Shown here piece by piece: positions 18,883 through 27,917 of a DNA stretch of 64,000 bases (its first letter is position 1; every line of letters starts with the position of its first letter). The notes beneath the pieces are model-generated. The model saw only the letters and a program-made list of their open reading frames with translations, was not told where the DNA came from and made no database searches. The DNA comes from a virus, in the IMG/VR virus record IMGVR_UViG_3300011445_000018, positions 1 through 64,000 of that record. One strand, written 5' to 3'. The position numbers and the translations under genes are program-made.

Positions 18883-20274
18883 TTAACCAATCAAAACAGC
18901 ACCCAGGTCTGTATCGAGCACCTTGATACCGCACAATAGGTCAACTGTAACCAACACGCCTTGCTGTTCACCATTATAGGTAATGGTTACACGCATACCT
19001 ACATTGGCCATGCTAGCCACACTCGATAGAGCAAGGCCACGAGGAGCAGCAGCCAGAGGACGACTAACTAGTGCCAAAGCATTCCGATGGAATGCAAAGT
19101 TATAGTTAGCAGGCACACCGAAGTTAATCTCAACGTTATCAGCAGCAGCAACTTGCAACGGCTTGTTAAGAGTAATACCAGTGGTATCAGTACCAGTTTC
19201 AGTGGTAGCAATAACACTATATACACCAGCGAGAGGAACCGCAGGTGAACCAGGGGTCGCAAATCTTACCAAGGTGCCAACTGGTACAATACCAACAATA
19301 CCATCAACAACTAGTTCCTTGGAGTATCCGGCGGCGTACCCTGCAGTAAGATTAACAAGACCAACGTCACCAACAGTAACAACAGCATCATCAAGGACTG
19401 CTGCACGGAGAGGTGGAGAAATAGTGACATCGATATCCTGCGTAACAAGAGAGCCTAGAGCAGTAATCTCGTGAGGAATAGCATCTCCAGCAATCTTTAG
19501 CCACATGCCGACTTTCAAAGCTGAACCACCAGTGTCAACGTGAACGACTGTCGTTCCAGCAGCATAACCACCAACCAAGTCAACCAATGGTGAAGTGCCA
19601 CCGAGCACAGGAGCACCAATCGTTGACGGTGCGTTCTGCGACATGAAAGTCTGAAACTGGAACTTTCTACCAAGAGAAGCTTCACGCAAAGCAGAGCCAT
19701 TATCACCGACCTTATCTGCTTCATGAAACGTTCCAGTTTGCAACGCAATGGCTTCAGTATTAGGCGTAAGAATCAGGTTACGACCTGTCTCGTACGCCTT
19801 GTTGATATTCATACGCTTTCGCGTTTCAACAATATACTGAATGATATTGCTAGTGGTAAGTCCACCAGCAATACCTTCCGCGTTCATAAGGAACTGATGA
19901 CTTTCACCAAGCAAGCACAAATCAACTGCACGAGCGATCGAGGTGACAGCGGGATTGAGATACTCGTCCCGAAGCATCTTAAAGCTCTTGCTTTCCTCAC
20001 CATCCTTAATCATGAAGGATGTGTGGAAATGCTGATCCAACGGAACCGGAATATTGGTAGCGTTAGCATTTTGAATGATAACACTATCAGCATCCACCTT
20101 ACGTTTTGCAGTGAACTCCGCAGGCTGGCGAGTGTGAACAATATCACCGAATCTCGCTACCAATGGTGAGAAGTCAGTGTGAACAAGGTTAGCAATAACC
20201 ATGTTCTCAACCAGAATAGCAATCGACTCATTAGCCCAAAGTTCTGGTATATATGCGTCCAACGAATTAGCCAT
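18883..20274 (-). CDS. Major capsid protein (P22 coat/HK97 fold)
   Basis: 463 residues. The N-terminus (MANSLDAYIPELWANES..., then the FGDIV-HTRQP strand) and the C-terminal YNFAFHRNALALVSRP match P22-type coat proteins. Between about 228 and 386 there are two successive beta-domains starting with the similar phrases LVDLVGGYAAG and LVNLTAGYAAG, which look like a tandem duplication of an inserted surface domain. The gene follows the scaffold gene by 10 bp. Confidence 0.85.
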   Translation of the reverse strand: MANSLDAYIPELWANESIAILVENMVIANLVHTDFSPLVARFGDIVHTRQPAEFTAKRKVDADSVIIQNANATNIPVPLDQHFHTSFMIKDGEESKSFKMLRDEYLNPAVTSIARAVDLCLLGESHQFLMNAEGIAGGLTTSNIIQYIVETRKRMNINKAYETGRNLILTPNTEAIALQTGTFHEADKVGDNGSALREASLGRKFQFQTFMSQNAPSTIGAPVLGGTSPLVDLVGGYAAGTTVVHVDTGGSALKVGMWLKIAGDAIPHEITALGSLVTQDIDVTISPPLRAAVLDDAVVTVGDVGLVNLTAGYAAGYSKELVVDGIVGIVPVGTLVRFATPGSPAVPLAGVYSVIATTETGTDTTGITLNKPLQVAAADNVEINFGVPANYNFAFHRNALALVSRPLAAAPRGLALSSVASMANVGMRVTITYNGEQQGVLVTVDLLCGIKVLDTDLGAVLIG

Positions 20275-20284
20275 TTAACGGCTC

Positions 20285-21028
20285 CTATTTCAGTTTGGAA
20301 ATGTCGAGGTCAGGATTCTCTTTCCGCCATTTGGCGTATTTAACCGGATCTGACATAACCTCTTTCATTTTCGCTGGTGGTGCAGACCCGTCAGCACCAC
20401 GCGATCCTCCTGTACCGCTTACTGCGGTACCTTTAAACAGGTTTCCATATTTGTCGGACAATTCTTTCATTCTTTTAATAGCATCGTTCGGAGCAAGCTC
20501 CAATACCACGTTTTTGCCATCATCAGTCACATCACTGAATTTAATAATTGGTTGATACCGACCTGTAGGACGGCCGTTCTCCAGAACCTCGGATAGCTCG
20601 GTTCTATTTCTCAGTAAATCAACAATTTGACTGGGATGTAAAGCTTCACCTTCAATTGCAGCATCTTGCAAAGATCGCTCAATCGTTGAAGATGTGTACA
20701 AACCTTTCCAACGTTCATTATCTTGTTTGAACGTATTCAATTCGTTTTCGTACTGCTTACGTGTTTTCTCTGATTCGCGTTTTGCTAATTCCTCTTTTGT
20801 TAAATATTGCTGTTCAAGTTGGGTAATACGTTGTTGTAATTCATCACGCTGCTCTTGTGTAAGATGCGTGTTTTGCTTTAATTGTTCAAGTTGTGTTACT
20901 AGTTCGGAATTCTGCTGAGTAAGCTTACGGCGGTTTTCCGCCATCATGGCATTCATTTCTTCCTGCAAGCCATGCTCAGCAACTAGTTCAGATAATTTAG
21001 GTTTTTTAACTTCTTCACTAGTAGACAT
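20285..21028 (-). CDS. Capsid scaffolding protein
   Basis: 247 residues, highly charged, with coiled coil across about 20-110 (Q/E/R/L-rich heptads), a middle segment LQDAAIEGEALHPSQIVDLL typical of phage scaffolds, and a basic C-terminus (YAKWRKENPD) that would contact the coat protein. It lies just upstream of the coat gene. Confidence 0.85.
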   Translation of the reverse strand: MSTSEEVKKPKLSELVAEHGLQEEMNAMMAENRRKLTQQNSELVTQLEQLKQNTHLTQEQRDELQQRITQLEQQYLTKEELAKRESEKTRKQYENELNTFKQDNERWKGLYTSSTIERSLQDAAIEGEALHPSQIVDLLRNRTELSEVLENGRPTGRYQPIIKFSDVTDDGKNVVLELAPNDAIKRMKELSDKYGNLFKGTAVSGTGGSRGADGSAPPAKMKEVMSDPVKYAKWRKENPDLDISKLK

Positions 21029-21029
21029 A

Positions 21030-21812
21030 TTAATTAACCCTACTTAAATTTACTTGCCTTGAATCACGTAAAAACGCTTTCAAGTATTCCCAAGCTTCTA
21101 TACTTGGTATACCAGCACGAAGATGTTCATTTACATATGAACCTTGATACGATGTCTTGACTCCTGAATAAGATTCAGACATTACACCTAATGATTGTGC
21201 TTCTATTTCATTTTCCACTCCTTCCAAGAATTTGATAGCTATTTCATAAGCAGCATATTCGATTTCCACGGGAATGGTTGTATCATTACCTCGTGGAAAT
21301 TGAAGATTTTGATCCTCACTATTTTTATCATTACAATAATTCAACTTATCTATTGCACGTGCAGCCGCGATTAAGGCAGTCTGTCTATCCTTAATAGTTG
21401 CGTTGACCCATACATCTGAAAATAGTCTGTTATCGAAATATAAATCAGCAGCGGTAAGAGTACCATAATATTCAAAATCATCAACAATGCTAGTTCCAGC
21501 ACTGCTAATATTAACAACTATAGCAGGTACATTGGCATCTCGTTCGCTGGTCTTAAAAGCGAAATGTAATGGTATGGCATCAGCATGAACTATCATTATG
21601 CCAATTAGATTGCCATCGGTCTCATTACCATTAAAATTAACAGTCCATTGACCATTGCCTTTGTATGTTGGTATATGCGTAGCAGCGAACTGTATACCAT
21701 CATCAATAGTTAAAAAGACATTAACGGTACCAGTGATAATAATATCACCAGTTGACTTATTTACTAAGCCAAATGGGAAACCACTTAATGCTTCGCCTCT
21801 AAAAAACTCCAT
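21030..21812 (-). CDS. Head-tail adaptor with an added N-terminal beta domain
   Basis: 260 residues. Residues 1-100 form an Ig-like beta domain, similar in style to the start of the protein at 23349-24134. The C-terminal part (ADLYFDNRLFSDVW, RQTALIAAARAIDKLNYC, then YAAYEIAIKFLEG) matches the helical adaptor class often annotated DnaT-like or connector. A fusion of a surface domain to a neck protein is the simplest reading. Confidence 0.6.
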   Translation of the reverse strand: MEFFRGEALSGFPFGLVNKSTGDIIITGTVNVFLTIDDGIQFAATHIPTYKGNGQWTVNFNGNETDGNLIGIMIVHADAIPLHFAFKTSERDANVPAIVVNISSAGTSIVDDFEYYGTLTAADLYFDNRLFSDVWVNATIKDRQTALIAAARAIDKLNYCNDKNSEDQNLQFPRGNDTTIPVEIEYAAYEIAIKFLEGVENEIEAQSLGVMSESYSGVKTSYQGSYVNEHLRAGIPSIEAWEYLKAFLRDSRQVNLSRVN

Positions 21813-23349
21813 CGAGTATTACTCCAGTTTTATGCATTCTGTACGGTAGGAATTGTCCTATGTCCGACAGATTGCAATCTGTTAATGCTAGAACATTAAC
21901 ATTAACAGCAAGCTTTCTGTTTCGTTTAATTTCCGCAGATACCGATGTCGAGCAAATTATCGAAGCGATAAGACTCTTACGTAAAACAATATTAACACTA
22001 ACACTACCAGTAGTATTTATATCACCAACAATACCAATACGTTTTATTAAAGCAGCACTCATTGTGCCGCTAACAACTATATCTCCTGTAAGTGTACCGC
22101 CTTTACTAACATTAGCAACTAAATTACCTGTTACATTTATAACACCGACTAATTGTATTGTACGTATTAATAGGGCCGTTACCGTGGCGTTCGCTGTTAC
22201 AATAGCTGCTAAAAATGTCTTTTCACTTAGGTCAACTGTAACAAGGGCCGATGCACTTATGTCCGCCGCTAAATAACTTCTCTCTATTAGGTTCGCTGTT
22301 ACAAGTGCCGATGTATTAACATCAGCAACTAGTGCTTTGCGTCTTGTTAAATTCGCCGTAACAAGTGCTGAGGAAGTTATATTTCCTTCTAAGGACGTTG
22401 CTCCAGAGAATTCAACTACAACAAGGGCCGATGTATTTATATCCGCTACTAAGGATAAATGTTTTGTTAAGGTTGCGGTCGCAAGTGCATTGGCCGTTAT
22501 ATCAGCTGATAAAGTTGTATGTTTTATTAAGTTCGCGGTAACAGATGCATTAGTTGTTATATTTGCTAAGAGTGGAATACCGCCACTAATATCAGCGACC
22601 AAGAATGCTGTTGCATTTATATCCGCTTGTAACGTTGTACGTTTTGTTAGAACAGCGGTCGCAAGTGCGTTCGCTGTTACAGTGGCAGCTAAAAATGTCC
22701 TTTCATCAAGAGCCGCAGTTACTAAAGCATTAGTTGTTATATCTGCTTGTAACGTTATGCTTTTTGTTAAAGATGCTGTTACAAGTGCATTGGCTGTTAT
22801 ATCAGCAGTTAAGAATGTTTTCTCTGTTAGAGACGCTGTTACAAGTGCATTGGTTGTTATATTTGCTGCTAAAGATAAATGTTTTGTTAAGACAGCGGTC
22901 GCAAGTGCATTGGCCGTTACAGTGGCCGCTAGAAACGTTTTCTCTGATATGTCCGCTGTTACAAGTGCATTAGTTGTTACAGCGGCAGCTAAAAATGTCT
23001 TTTCCGATATATCCGCTGTTACAAGTGCATTAGCTGTTATAGCAGCAGCTAGGAATGTTTTCTCTGTTAAGGATGCTACAACAAATGCATTCGTTGTTAT
23101 AGCAGCAGCTAAAAATGTCCTTTCTGATATGTCTGCTGTTACAAGTGCATTTGTTGTTACAGCAGCAGCTAAAAATGTTCTCTCTGTTAGAGATGCTACA
23201 ACAAATGCATTAGTTGTTATATTTGCTTCTAGTGATTCAGTTACTCCTGCTGCTACTGAACCAGCAGCACCTAACGCACCAAGTGGAAACGGATATCTGT
23301 ATCCACTTAATGGGGCAGGTGATCCACCAAATATAACTAACAGTGTCAC
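21799..23349 (-). CDS. Virion protein made of about twenty 20-residue repeats
   Basis: 516 residues. After a 35-residue head, the chain is about 21 copies of a 20-residue unit of the type FLAAAVTTNALVTADISEKT, each exactly 60 nt. Alternating hydrophobic residues suggest a beta-solenoid or fibre shaft. The end (GQFLPYRMHKTG) is unique. The same unit appears once or twice in the protein at 32693. The tandem DNA repeats make it prone to copy-number change. Function as a fibre or decoration shaft is inferred. Confidence 0.7.
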   Translation of the reverse strand: MTLLVIFGGSPAPLSGYRYPFPLGALGAAGSVAAGVTESLEANITTNAFVVASLTERTFLAAAVTTNALVTADISERTFLAAAITTNAFVVASLTEKTFLAAAITANALVTADISEKTFLAAAVTTNALVTADISEKTFLAATVTANALATAVLTKHLSLAANITTNALVTASLTEKTFLTADITANALVTASLTKSITLQADITTNALVTAALDERTFLAATVTANALATAVLTKRTTLQADINATAFLVADISGGIPLLANITTNASVTANLIKHTTLSADITANALATATLTKHLSLVADINTSALVVVEFSGATSLEGNITSSALVTANLTRRKALVADVNTSALVTANLIERSYLAADISASALVTVDLSEKTFLAAIVTANATVTALLIRTIQLVGVINVTGNLVANVSKGGTLTGDIVVSGTMSAALIKRIGIVGDINTTGSVSVNIVLRKSLIASIICSTSVSAEIKRNRKLAVNVNVLALTDCNLSDIGQFLPYRMHKTGVILDGVF

Positions 23350-24134
23350 TAATTTGCCCCTGTTATTACTTCGGCAGCCGCATCAGATGTTAATGGTTTG
23401 GTTACATGAGGTGTGGTACCATTTGTTCTATAAATAATCAAATCACCAGGACTATCTTCTGTGCTCCATTCCAAACCAAGCAAAATAATAGTCCCTAAGC
23501 AATGCTCAGGCATAAAAGTCTCTACAAAACTTACATTGCGAGAATTAACAGTATCAGCCAATACCTCTGGAACATGCATACCCTCAGGCAATTTAATGAT
23601 AAAGGTATCAGTGTTATCTGGTGCAACGTTCCAATCAGGAACCACCGTAGCCGTTTGTGTACTACCAACATAATCCGAAATTATTCTCGCTTCAACGTTA
23701 CCATCAATAAGAACTAAAGCTAACATGCCATTATAAAAATCATCTATTGGAGATGCAGAAGCATCTAGCACAACAGTGCTCGTTGATGATCCAGCACTGG
23801 CCGATGTACCAGCACGAATTGTTACAAGCTTCCGTGGACTAAAAGTAAAAACAGTTGTTTTGGCCCCTGTACTTTTGATAATAATAGCAATGGTATCTGC
23901 TGATAATTCTGAACCTGTTAAAATTAAATAACTTATACCACTGGACGTTGCAATTTCAACCGCTTCATTTGTACAATCAACAAATTCATCACCATTCTTA
24001 GATATTTCCGAATCAGGCGAACTGGGTGAAACTGGATCACCATCTGCATCCAAAAGTGGAAATTTAAGTACATATGGAACGCCATACACTGGATAAGGCA
24101 AAGCGTTATTTCGGAATGCAGTTACTTCAGCCAT
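23349..24134 (-). CDS. Virion protein with tandem beta domains
   Basis: 261 residues. Residues 1-100 form a beta domain (GVPYVLKFPLLDADG...), 110-180 a second domain (TVVLDASASPIDDFYNGM), and the C-terminus a short segment with an EWSTEDSP motif. Similar to phage baseplate or fibre-base proteins in style, but no exact family. One-base overlap with the repeat protein gene. Confidence 0.55.
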   Translation of the reverse strand: MAEVTAFRNNALPYPVYGVPYVLKFPLLDADGDPVSPSSPDSEISKNGDEFVDCTNEAVEIATSSGISYLILTGSELSADTIAIIIKSTGAKTTVFTFSPRKLVTIRAGTSASAGSSTSTVVLDASASPIDDFYNGMLALVLIDGNVEARIISDYVGSTQTATVVPDWNVAPDNTDTFIIKLPEGMHVPEVLADTVNSRNVSFVETFMPEHCLGTIILLGLEWSTEDSPGDLIIYRTNGTTPHVTKPLTSDAAAEVITGAN

Positions 24135-24854
24135 TTACCATACCCTTGTATATAAGCCACTAAGACTATGTGCAAATTGCACTCCACCCATTCGCTTGAC
24201 GGCTGGATGTCCACCTGCAACTGCCGCCGCCTTAAAGCTGGCGATCCGCACTGCTGGAAAACCTGAATCCGTCCAACTCCACGTGGGATTGATGGCTGCC
24301 GCTGTCGTCTGGATAAAATACGCACCATATCCGGCGATATTGACGCCTGCGGAATAGTCCCGAAAACCTCCGATTGTGAAACCAGAGTTGATGGACACAC
24401 CCGCACCGCCGGGGGCAGTATTCAGAGCCATGTTCGCAATAATCACTTCTCCGTTTTCGGCTGGTGTAATCGAACCCGGTTGAACACTTGTCACAGAAGA
24501 CGCAGTAGTTCCGTTCTCGGCGTCAAATGCTGATGACAGAGCCGCCCCCGCAAAACCGTGTGCTACAAACGTTGTGTAAACGGCGGAACCACTTACCGTA
24601 AATGTGTGGCCCGTACCAACTGTGGGATTCAGTGCGTAATAGATTCTCGCGGCATTATCGCCGTTTACTGATTCCGTTAGCGGCGTCCAAGTGTTGCCTT
24701 TACTGTCCGACACAGTTGGTACATCACCGCCACCGTACCGGCTGACGCTAATAAAAAGTATGTCTGCACCCGTACTGTTGGCAGCGTTACTAGCCCCTCC
24801 AGGTGCTCCAGGTGATGCTGGGCCAAGTTGTGAAAAGACGTGCGTGATTGTCAT
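24135..24854 (-). CDS. Beta-sandwich virion protein, GC-rich
   Basis: 239 residues rich in Ala, Gly, Ser and Thr, with the pattern TVSDSKGNTWTPL and a W-P-AVRIASFKA strand seen in phage surface beta-sandwich proteins. The gene is clearly more GC-rich than its neighbours to either side, which suggests recent acquisition. The next gene upstream ends on its start codon. Confidence 0.55.
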   Translation of the reverse strand: MTITHVFSQLGPASPGAPGGASNAANSTGADILFISVSRYGGGDVPTVSDSKGNTWTPLTESVNGDNAARIYYALNPTVGTGHTFTVSGSAVYTTFVAHGFAGAALSSAFDAENGTTASSVTSVQPGSITPAENGEVIIANMALNTAPGGAGVSINSGFTIGGFRDYSAGVNIAGYGAYFIQTTAAAINPTWSWTDSGFPAVRIASFKAAAVAGGHPAVKRMGGVQFAHSLSGLYTRVW

Positions 24855-25318
24855 TACGAAATAGTTGCGATTAACGAATCAAGTACGGTGCGATAGGTAG
24901 TCGTTGAAGCGGCTGAAAATGTCAGTGCAGAAGATGGAGTTGTATTGCCAGTCGGGAATCGGAACGCGGCCTTGTACTGCTGACCACCAACTGTCATCTC
25001 AGGTACGTTCGTACGTAACCAATCGAGCGTCGCGACAATCTGCGTTCGCACGGCCACCAGTTCGGCGAGCGGGTCAGCCATCTGGGACTGCTTTTCAACG
25101 ATCATATAATTTGCAAGACCGGTTACTGCCGCTGCTGAGATCAAGAAATTATTGGCACCAACAAGGACGTCAAAGTATCTCCTAACTATATCCATATTAA
25201 GTGATCCGGCAGCGGCAAAGTCCCGTTGCTGTTGAGTAATCTCTTTTAATATGGCTACCTTTTGATCAACTTCCGTTAACCAAGTGGATAGTGTTTTCAG
25301 TGTCGCCGTGTACGCCAT
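24854..25318 (-). CDS. Small virion-associated protein
   Basis: 154 residues, mostly helical with a heptad-like first 50 residues (LKTLSTWLTEVDQKVAILKE). It lies between two surface-protein genes and shares their higher GC. It may be a trimerisation or chaperone protein for the neighbouring spike; that is inference. Confidence 0.45.
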   Translation of the reverse strand: MAYTATLKTLSTWLTEVDQKVAILKEITQQQRDFAAAGSLNMDIVRRYFDVLVGANNFLISAAAVTGLANYMIVEKQSQMADPLAELVAVRTQIVATLDWLRTNVPEMTVGGQQYKAAFRFPTGNTTPSSALTFSAASTTTYRTVLDSLIATIS

Positions 25319-25410
25319 TTTACTTCATTCCCTTCCGCCTTTAGTGAAACTCCCCGCCGCACGGGATTTTCGCGTCACGTGCTCGTGCGGACAGGGAGGA
25401 TGAAAAGTCG
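25319..25410. terminator. GC-rich intergenic hairpin
   Basis: The 92-bp gap holds the palindrome-like CGTGCGGACAGGG and CCCCGCCGCACGGG region, which can form a short hairpin. There is no T-run on the minus strand, so attenuation rather than termination is as likely. Confidence 0.25.
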
Positions 25411-27906
25411 TCAGCCTTTGTTCTTCAGCTTTGCTTCAACCGATGTCAGTCGTTTTTCCATCGCCGCAATAGTCGTCTTCAGCGTTTCCACTACTACCTC
25501 CAGTGCGGCAATCCGTGTCTCTAGCGTTGTCTTGAGCGTTACTACTAGAGCCTCAAGCGTTGTTACCCGCTTCTCCAGGTCGGTGGGTGGTGGCGGCGGG
25601 GGAGGGTCAACGGGCTTCACTAGCACGTTCACAACCAGACTCGACGTCCCCGTGCTCTTGCTGTCGCTGAATGAGAACTCCCACAAGTACACCCGTGCCC
25701 CGGCTGGATAGTGGAAATCCACCGAGGCGAAGTTACCAGTGCCGCTTGCAGAGTTGATTGGAGTACCACCACCGTAACTGTACCGAACGTTCCAAAGCAA
25801 CTCGTCGTTATCGAGGTCGCTCGCGGATGCCGAGTAGTTGACGCTGGTCGATTCGTACACGGGTGGAGGAGGATTGATCGTGATCGCGGTCACGAGCGGT
25901 ACCCGATTCTCGGTCGGTGGCGGAGGAGGGGGCGGAGGAGGTGCATCGCTTTCGAGTACCACACCCGTGACGCCTTCAAGCTTCGTGGCACCGGGCGGAG
26001 TCTCGTGAACCCCGAACACGTAATAGTTCTTCCCCGTGCCTTGCCAATTTAAGAGCCGCTTGTTACTGGTGAGTGCCGTGCCGGGTGCCGATACACCGTG
26101 ACCGATAATGAGCTTCTTCACCCCTTCCAGTTTCGTGCCGTCGATTAACAGCGGGAACGGATCGGGATGCAGCAGTCCACCCCAGTTGACGTCAATCCCA
26201 CGGCTCTTAATTCTGCCACCCTTGGCAATCGTCCAGGCAACTGCGTCGAGCATACCAGTAGCAAAGCCTTCGATCTCGACGTTCTCCAATATTACTCCGC
26301 TGGTGTATCCGAGTGAGCTATGCACACCCTCGTTTTGGATATTTGGCAAAAAGACAGTTGGTTCGATATCGGAGTTGTCGTTGAGGAGCTTGCTATTGCG
26401 GAGTGTGAGAAACGCCGCTTCGCCGTTGCCGCAAAACACCCCTTTTTCGCCAGCGTTGAGCACCGTCAAATCGTCCATGTACCAATCTTCTGGTGTGTTC
26501 CAAATTTCAACACCCTTCATGCAACTCCAGGCAAGGTTGTTTTTGGTGCTGATGAACTTGGTCAGCGTGGGATTCAGTGGTGTATCATTCTCACCGCCAG
26601 GGACGCTTGGGACACTACGGTTGAATACTTGCTGACGGTGCGGAATTGAATAGCCGACCGCTGAACAAAGAGCGACGTTGCCCTCAATCGTGTGCTGACT
26701 GCCGTGAAACCAAAAAGGCGATCCTTCGCTACCCGGTGCGAAGTTATCAATCGGGAGTAGGTTGAACTTGCCGTTGAGTCCGTTGCCCCGGCAGTAGGCA
26801 CCAAGGTTATTCAGGTACTTGCCGCGAACCTCATAACCGTCCTCCGTCACGAAACACGCACCCACGAAGTTGTAGGCGACATTGTCCTGCACTAGGAGGT
26901 CGTGCGTTCCGTGTTGAACAATTCCCCATTTTGCAATATCAGAACCATTAAGATAATTCCCGACAGCACGACCAGTATATCCGCCCCAATCAGAATGTCC
27001 ATGTACATGGTGCCAATGGAGAGCATATCTAGCAATTTGATTAGTGCCCACATGCATACTATTCCCATCAAAATTATTTATATGCTTTGGAAGTGTACGA
27101 CCTAATCCTACGTAACTTGTATAGTATGTAGAAACGTGAGCACTGTCAATGAACATCACATGTCCGCGAGTACCGTTAGGATTCTCTGATTCGATAACGA
27201 TATTGCGAGTGGCATTGGCGACGTAGGGCAGCATCCCAAAGACCACGCGATGCTCAAAGTCGAGCGGCTTGGAAAGTGTCACTGTCTGGCCGTTAATGGC
27301 TTTGATGGTGACACTAGTTTCCTCTCGTACTGGCCGATCATTCTCATTGCCAAAAAAGTATTGCAGCCGCGTATCGTGGAATAGAAGATTGTCACCAATC
27401 TGCCAATTACATGGTGCAGTTAAGACAATTTCAGTAGCCTTGGCTTCCACGGGTTGAAATGTATTAAATCCCCTATCTAATTTACGTCCATAAGATAGGT
27501 ACTGTCCCAGCACCATTAACCCATTGCCAAATTGCTCTGGATCAGGTCCAAGTGCTCCATCTACGCCTGTTAGTAATGGTACATCCTTAAATGTTATATT
27601 TACTTTCCTAAGTACAGGGTCCGTTTCGCTACCGATATCTAAAGTCCCTCCAGGCAAGACCTGGATATTGATCGTCTTAATCGTCGTATCGGCGGTACGA
27701 CTAATCTTTGCTGTCCCCGCAATCTCAATTACCTCATTGTCAACCGTCGTAGGAAGGGTAACCGTTGTATTAGCGGGGATGGTGAGTACGTTCTTATACA
27801 ACTTACTCATACGTGGAACCTTACTTCCGCCCTTACCAATGATCTCCACTTGTCCGAAGCAGGTAGAACCTACACATAACCACAAAATAAATACTAAACG
27901 ATACAT
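25411..27906 (-). CDS. Secreted G8-domain/beta-helix protein
   Basis: 831 residues from the ATG at 27906, chosen for AAAGGA 6 bp upstream; an ATG at 27921 is weaker. Residues 1-18 form a signal peptide (MYRLVFILWLCVGSTCFG). A G8-like beta domain follows (LPGGTLDIGS), then a right-handed beta-helix with HWHHVHG, as in CEMIP/TMEM2-type polysaccharide-acting proteins. Two proline runs flank a PKD-like domain, and the last 65 residues are a coiled coil likely to trimerise. The 25.4-26.9 kb part is GC-rich and the first third is AT-rich, so the gene is mosaic. It may be a depolymerising spike; the signal peptide is odd for a virion protein. Confidence 0.7.
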   Translation of the reverse strand: MYRLVFILWLCVGSTCFGQVEIIGKGGSKVPRMSKLYKNVLTIPANTTVTLPTTVDNEVIEIAGTAKISRTADTTIKTINIQVLPGGTLDIGSETDPVLRKVNITFKDVPLLTGVDGALGPDPEQFGNGLMVLGQYLSYGRKLDRGFNTFQPVEAKATEIVLTAPCNWQIGDNLLFHDTRLQYFFGNENDRPVREETSVTIKAINGQTVTLSKPLDFEHRVVFGMLPYVANATRNIVIESENPNGTRGHVMFIDSAHVSTYYTSYVGLGRTLPKHINNFDGNSMHVGTNQIARYALHWHHVHGHSDWGGYTGRAVGNYLNGSDIAKWGIVQHGTHDLLVQDNVAYNFVGACFVTEDGYEVRGKYLNNLGAYCRGNGLNGKFNLLPIDNFAPGSEGSPFWFHGSQHTIEGNVALCSAVGYSIPHRQQVFNRSVPSVPGGENDTPLNPTLTKFISTKNNLAWSCMKGVEIWNTPEDWYMDDLTVLNAGEKGVFCGNGEAAFLTLRNSKLLNDNSDIEPTVFLPNIQNEGVHSSLGYTSGVILENVEIEGFATGMLDAVAWTIAKGGRIKSRGIDVNWGGLLHPDPFPLLIDGTKLEGVKKLIIGHGVSAPGTALTSNKRLLNWQGTGKNYYVFGVHETPPGATKLEGVTGVVLESDAPPPPPPPPPTENRVPLVTAITINPPPPVYESTSVNYSASASDLDNDELLWNVRYSYGGGTPINSASGTGNFASVDFHYPAGARVYLWEFSFSDSKSTGTSSLVVNVLVKPVDPPPPPPPTDLEKRVTTLEALVVTLKTTLETRIAALEVVVETLKTTIAAMEKRLTSVEAKLKNKG

Positions 27907-27917
27907 AGTTTTTCCTT

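Noticed and set aside
22150-23230. Possible CRISPR array
   Set aside because: Repeat units are continuous 60-bp coding copies with no unique spacers and stay in frame.
22337-23437. Plus-strand open frame of 366 codons over the 60-bp repeat gene
   Set aside because: It is the complement of the tandem repeats; no ribosome site, and the minus-strand gene fits operon spacing on both sides.
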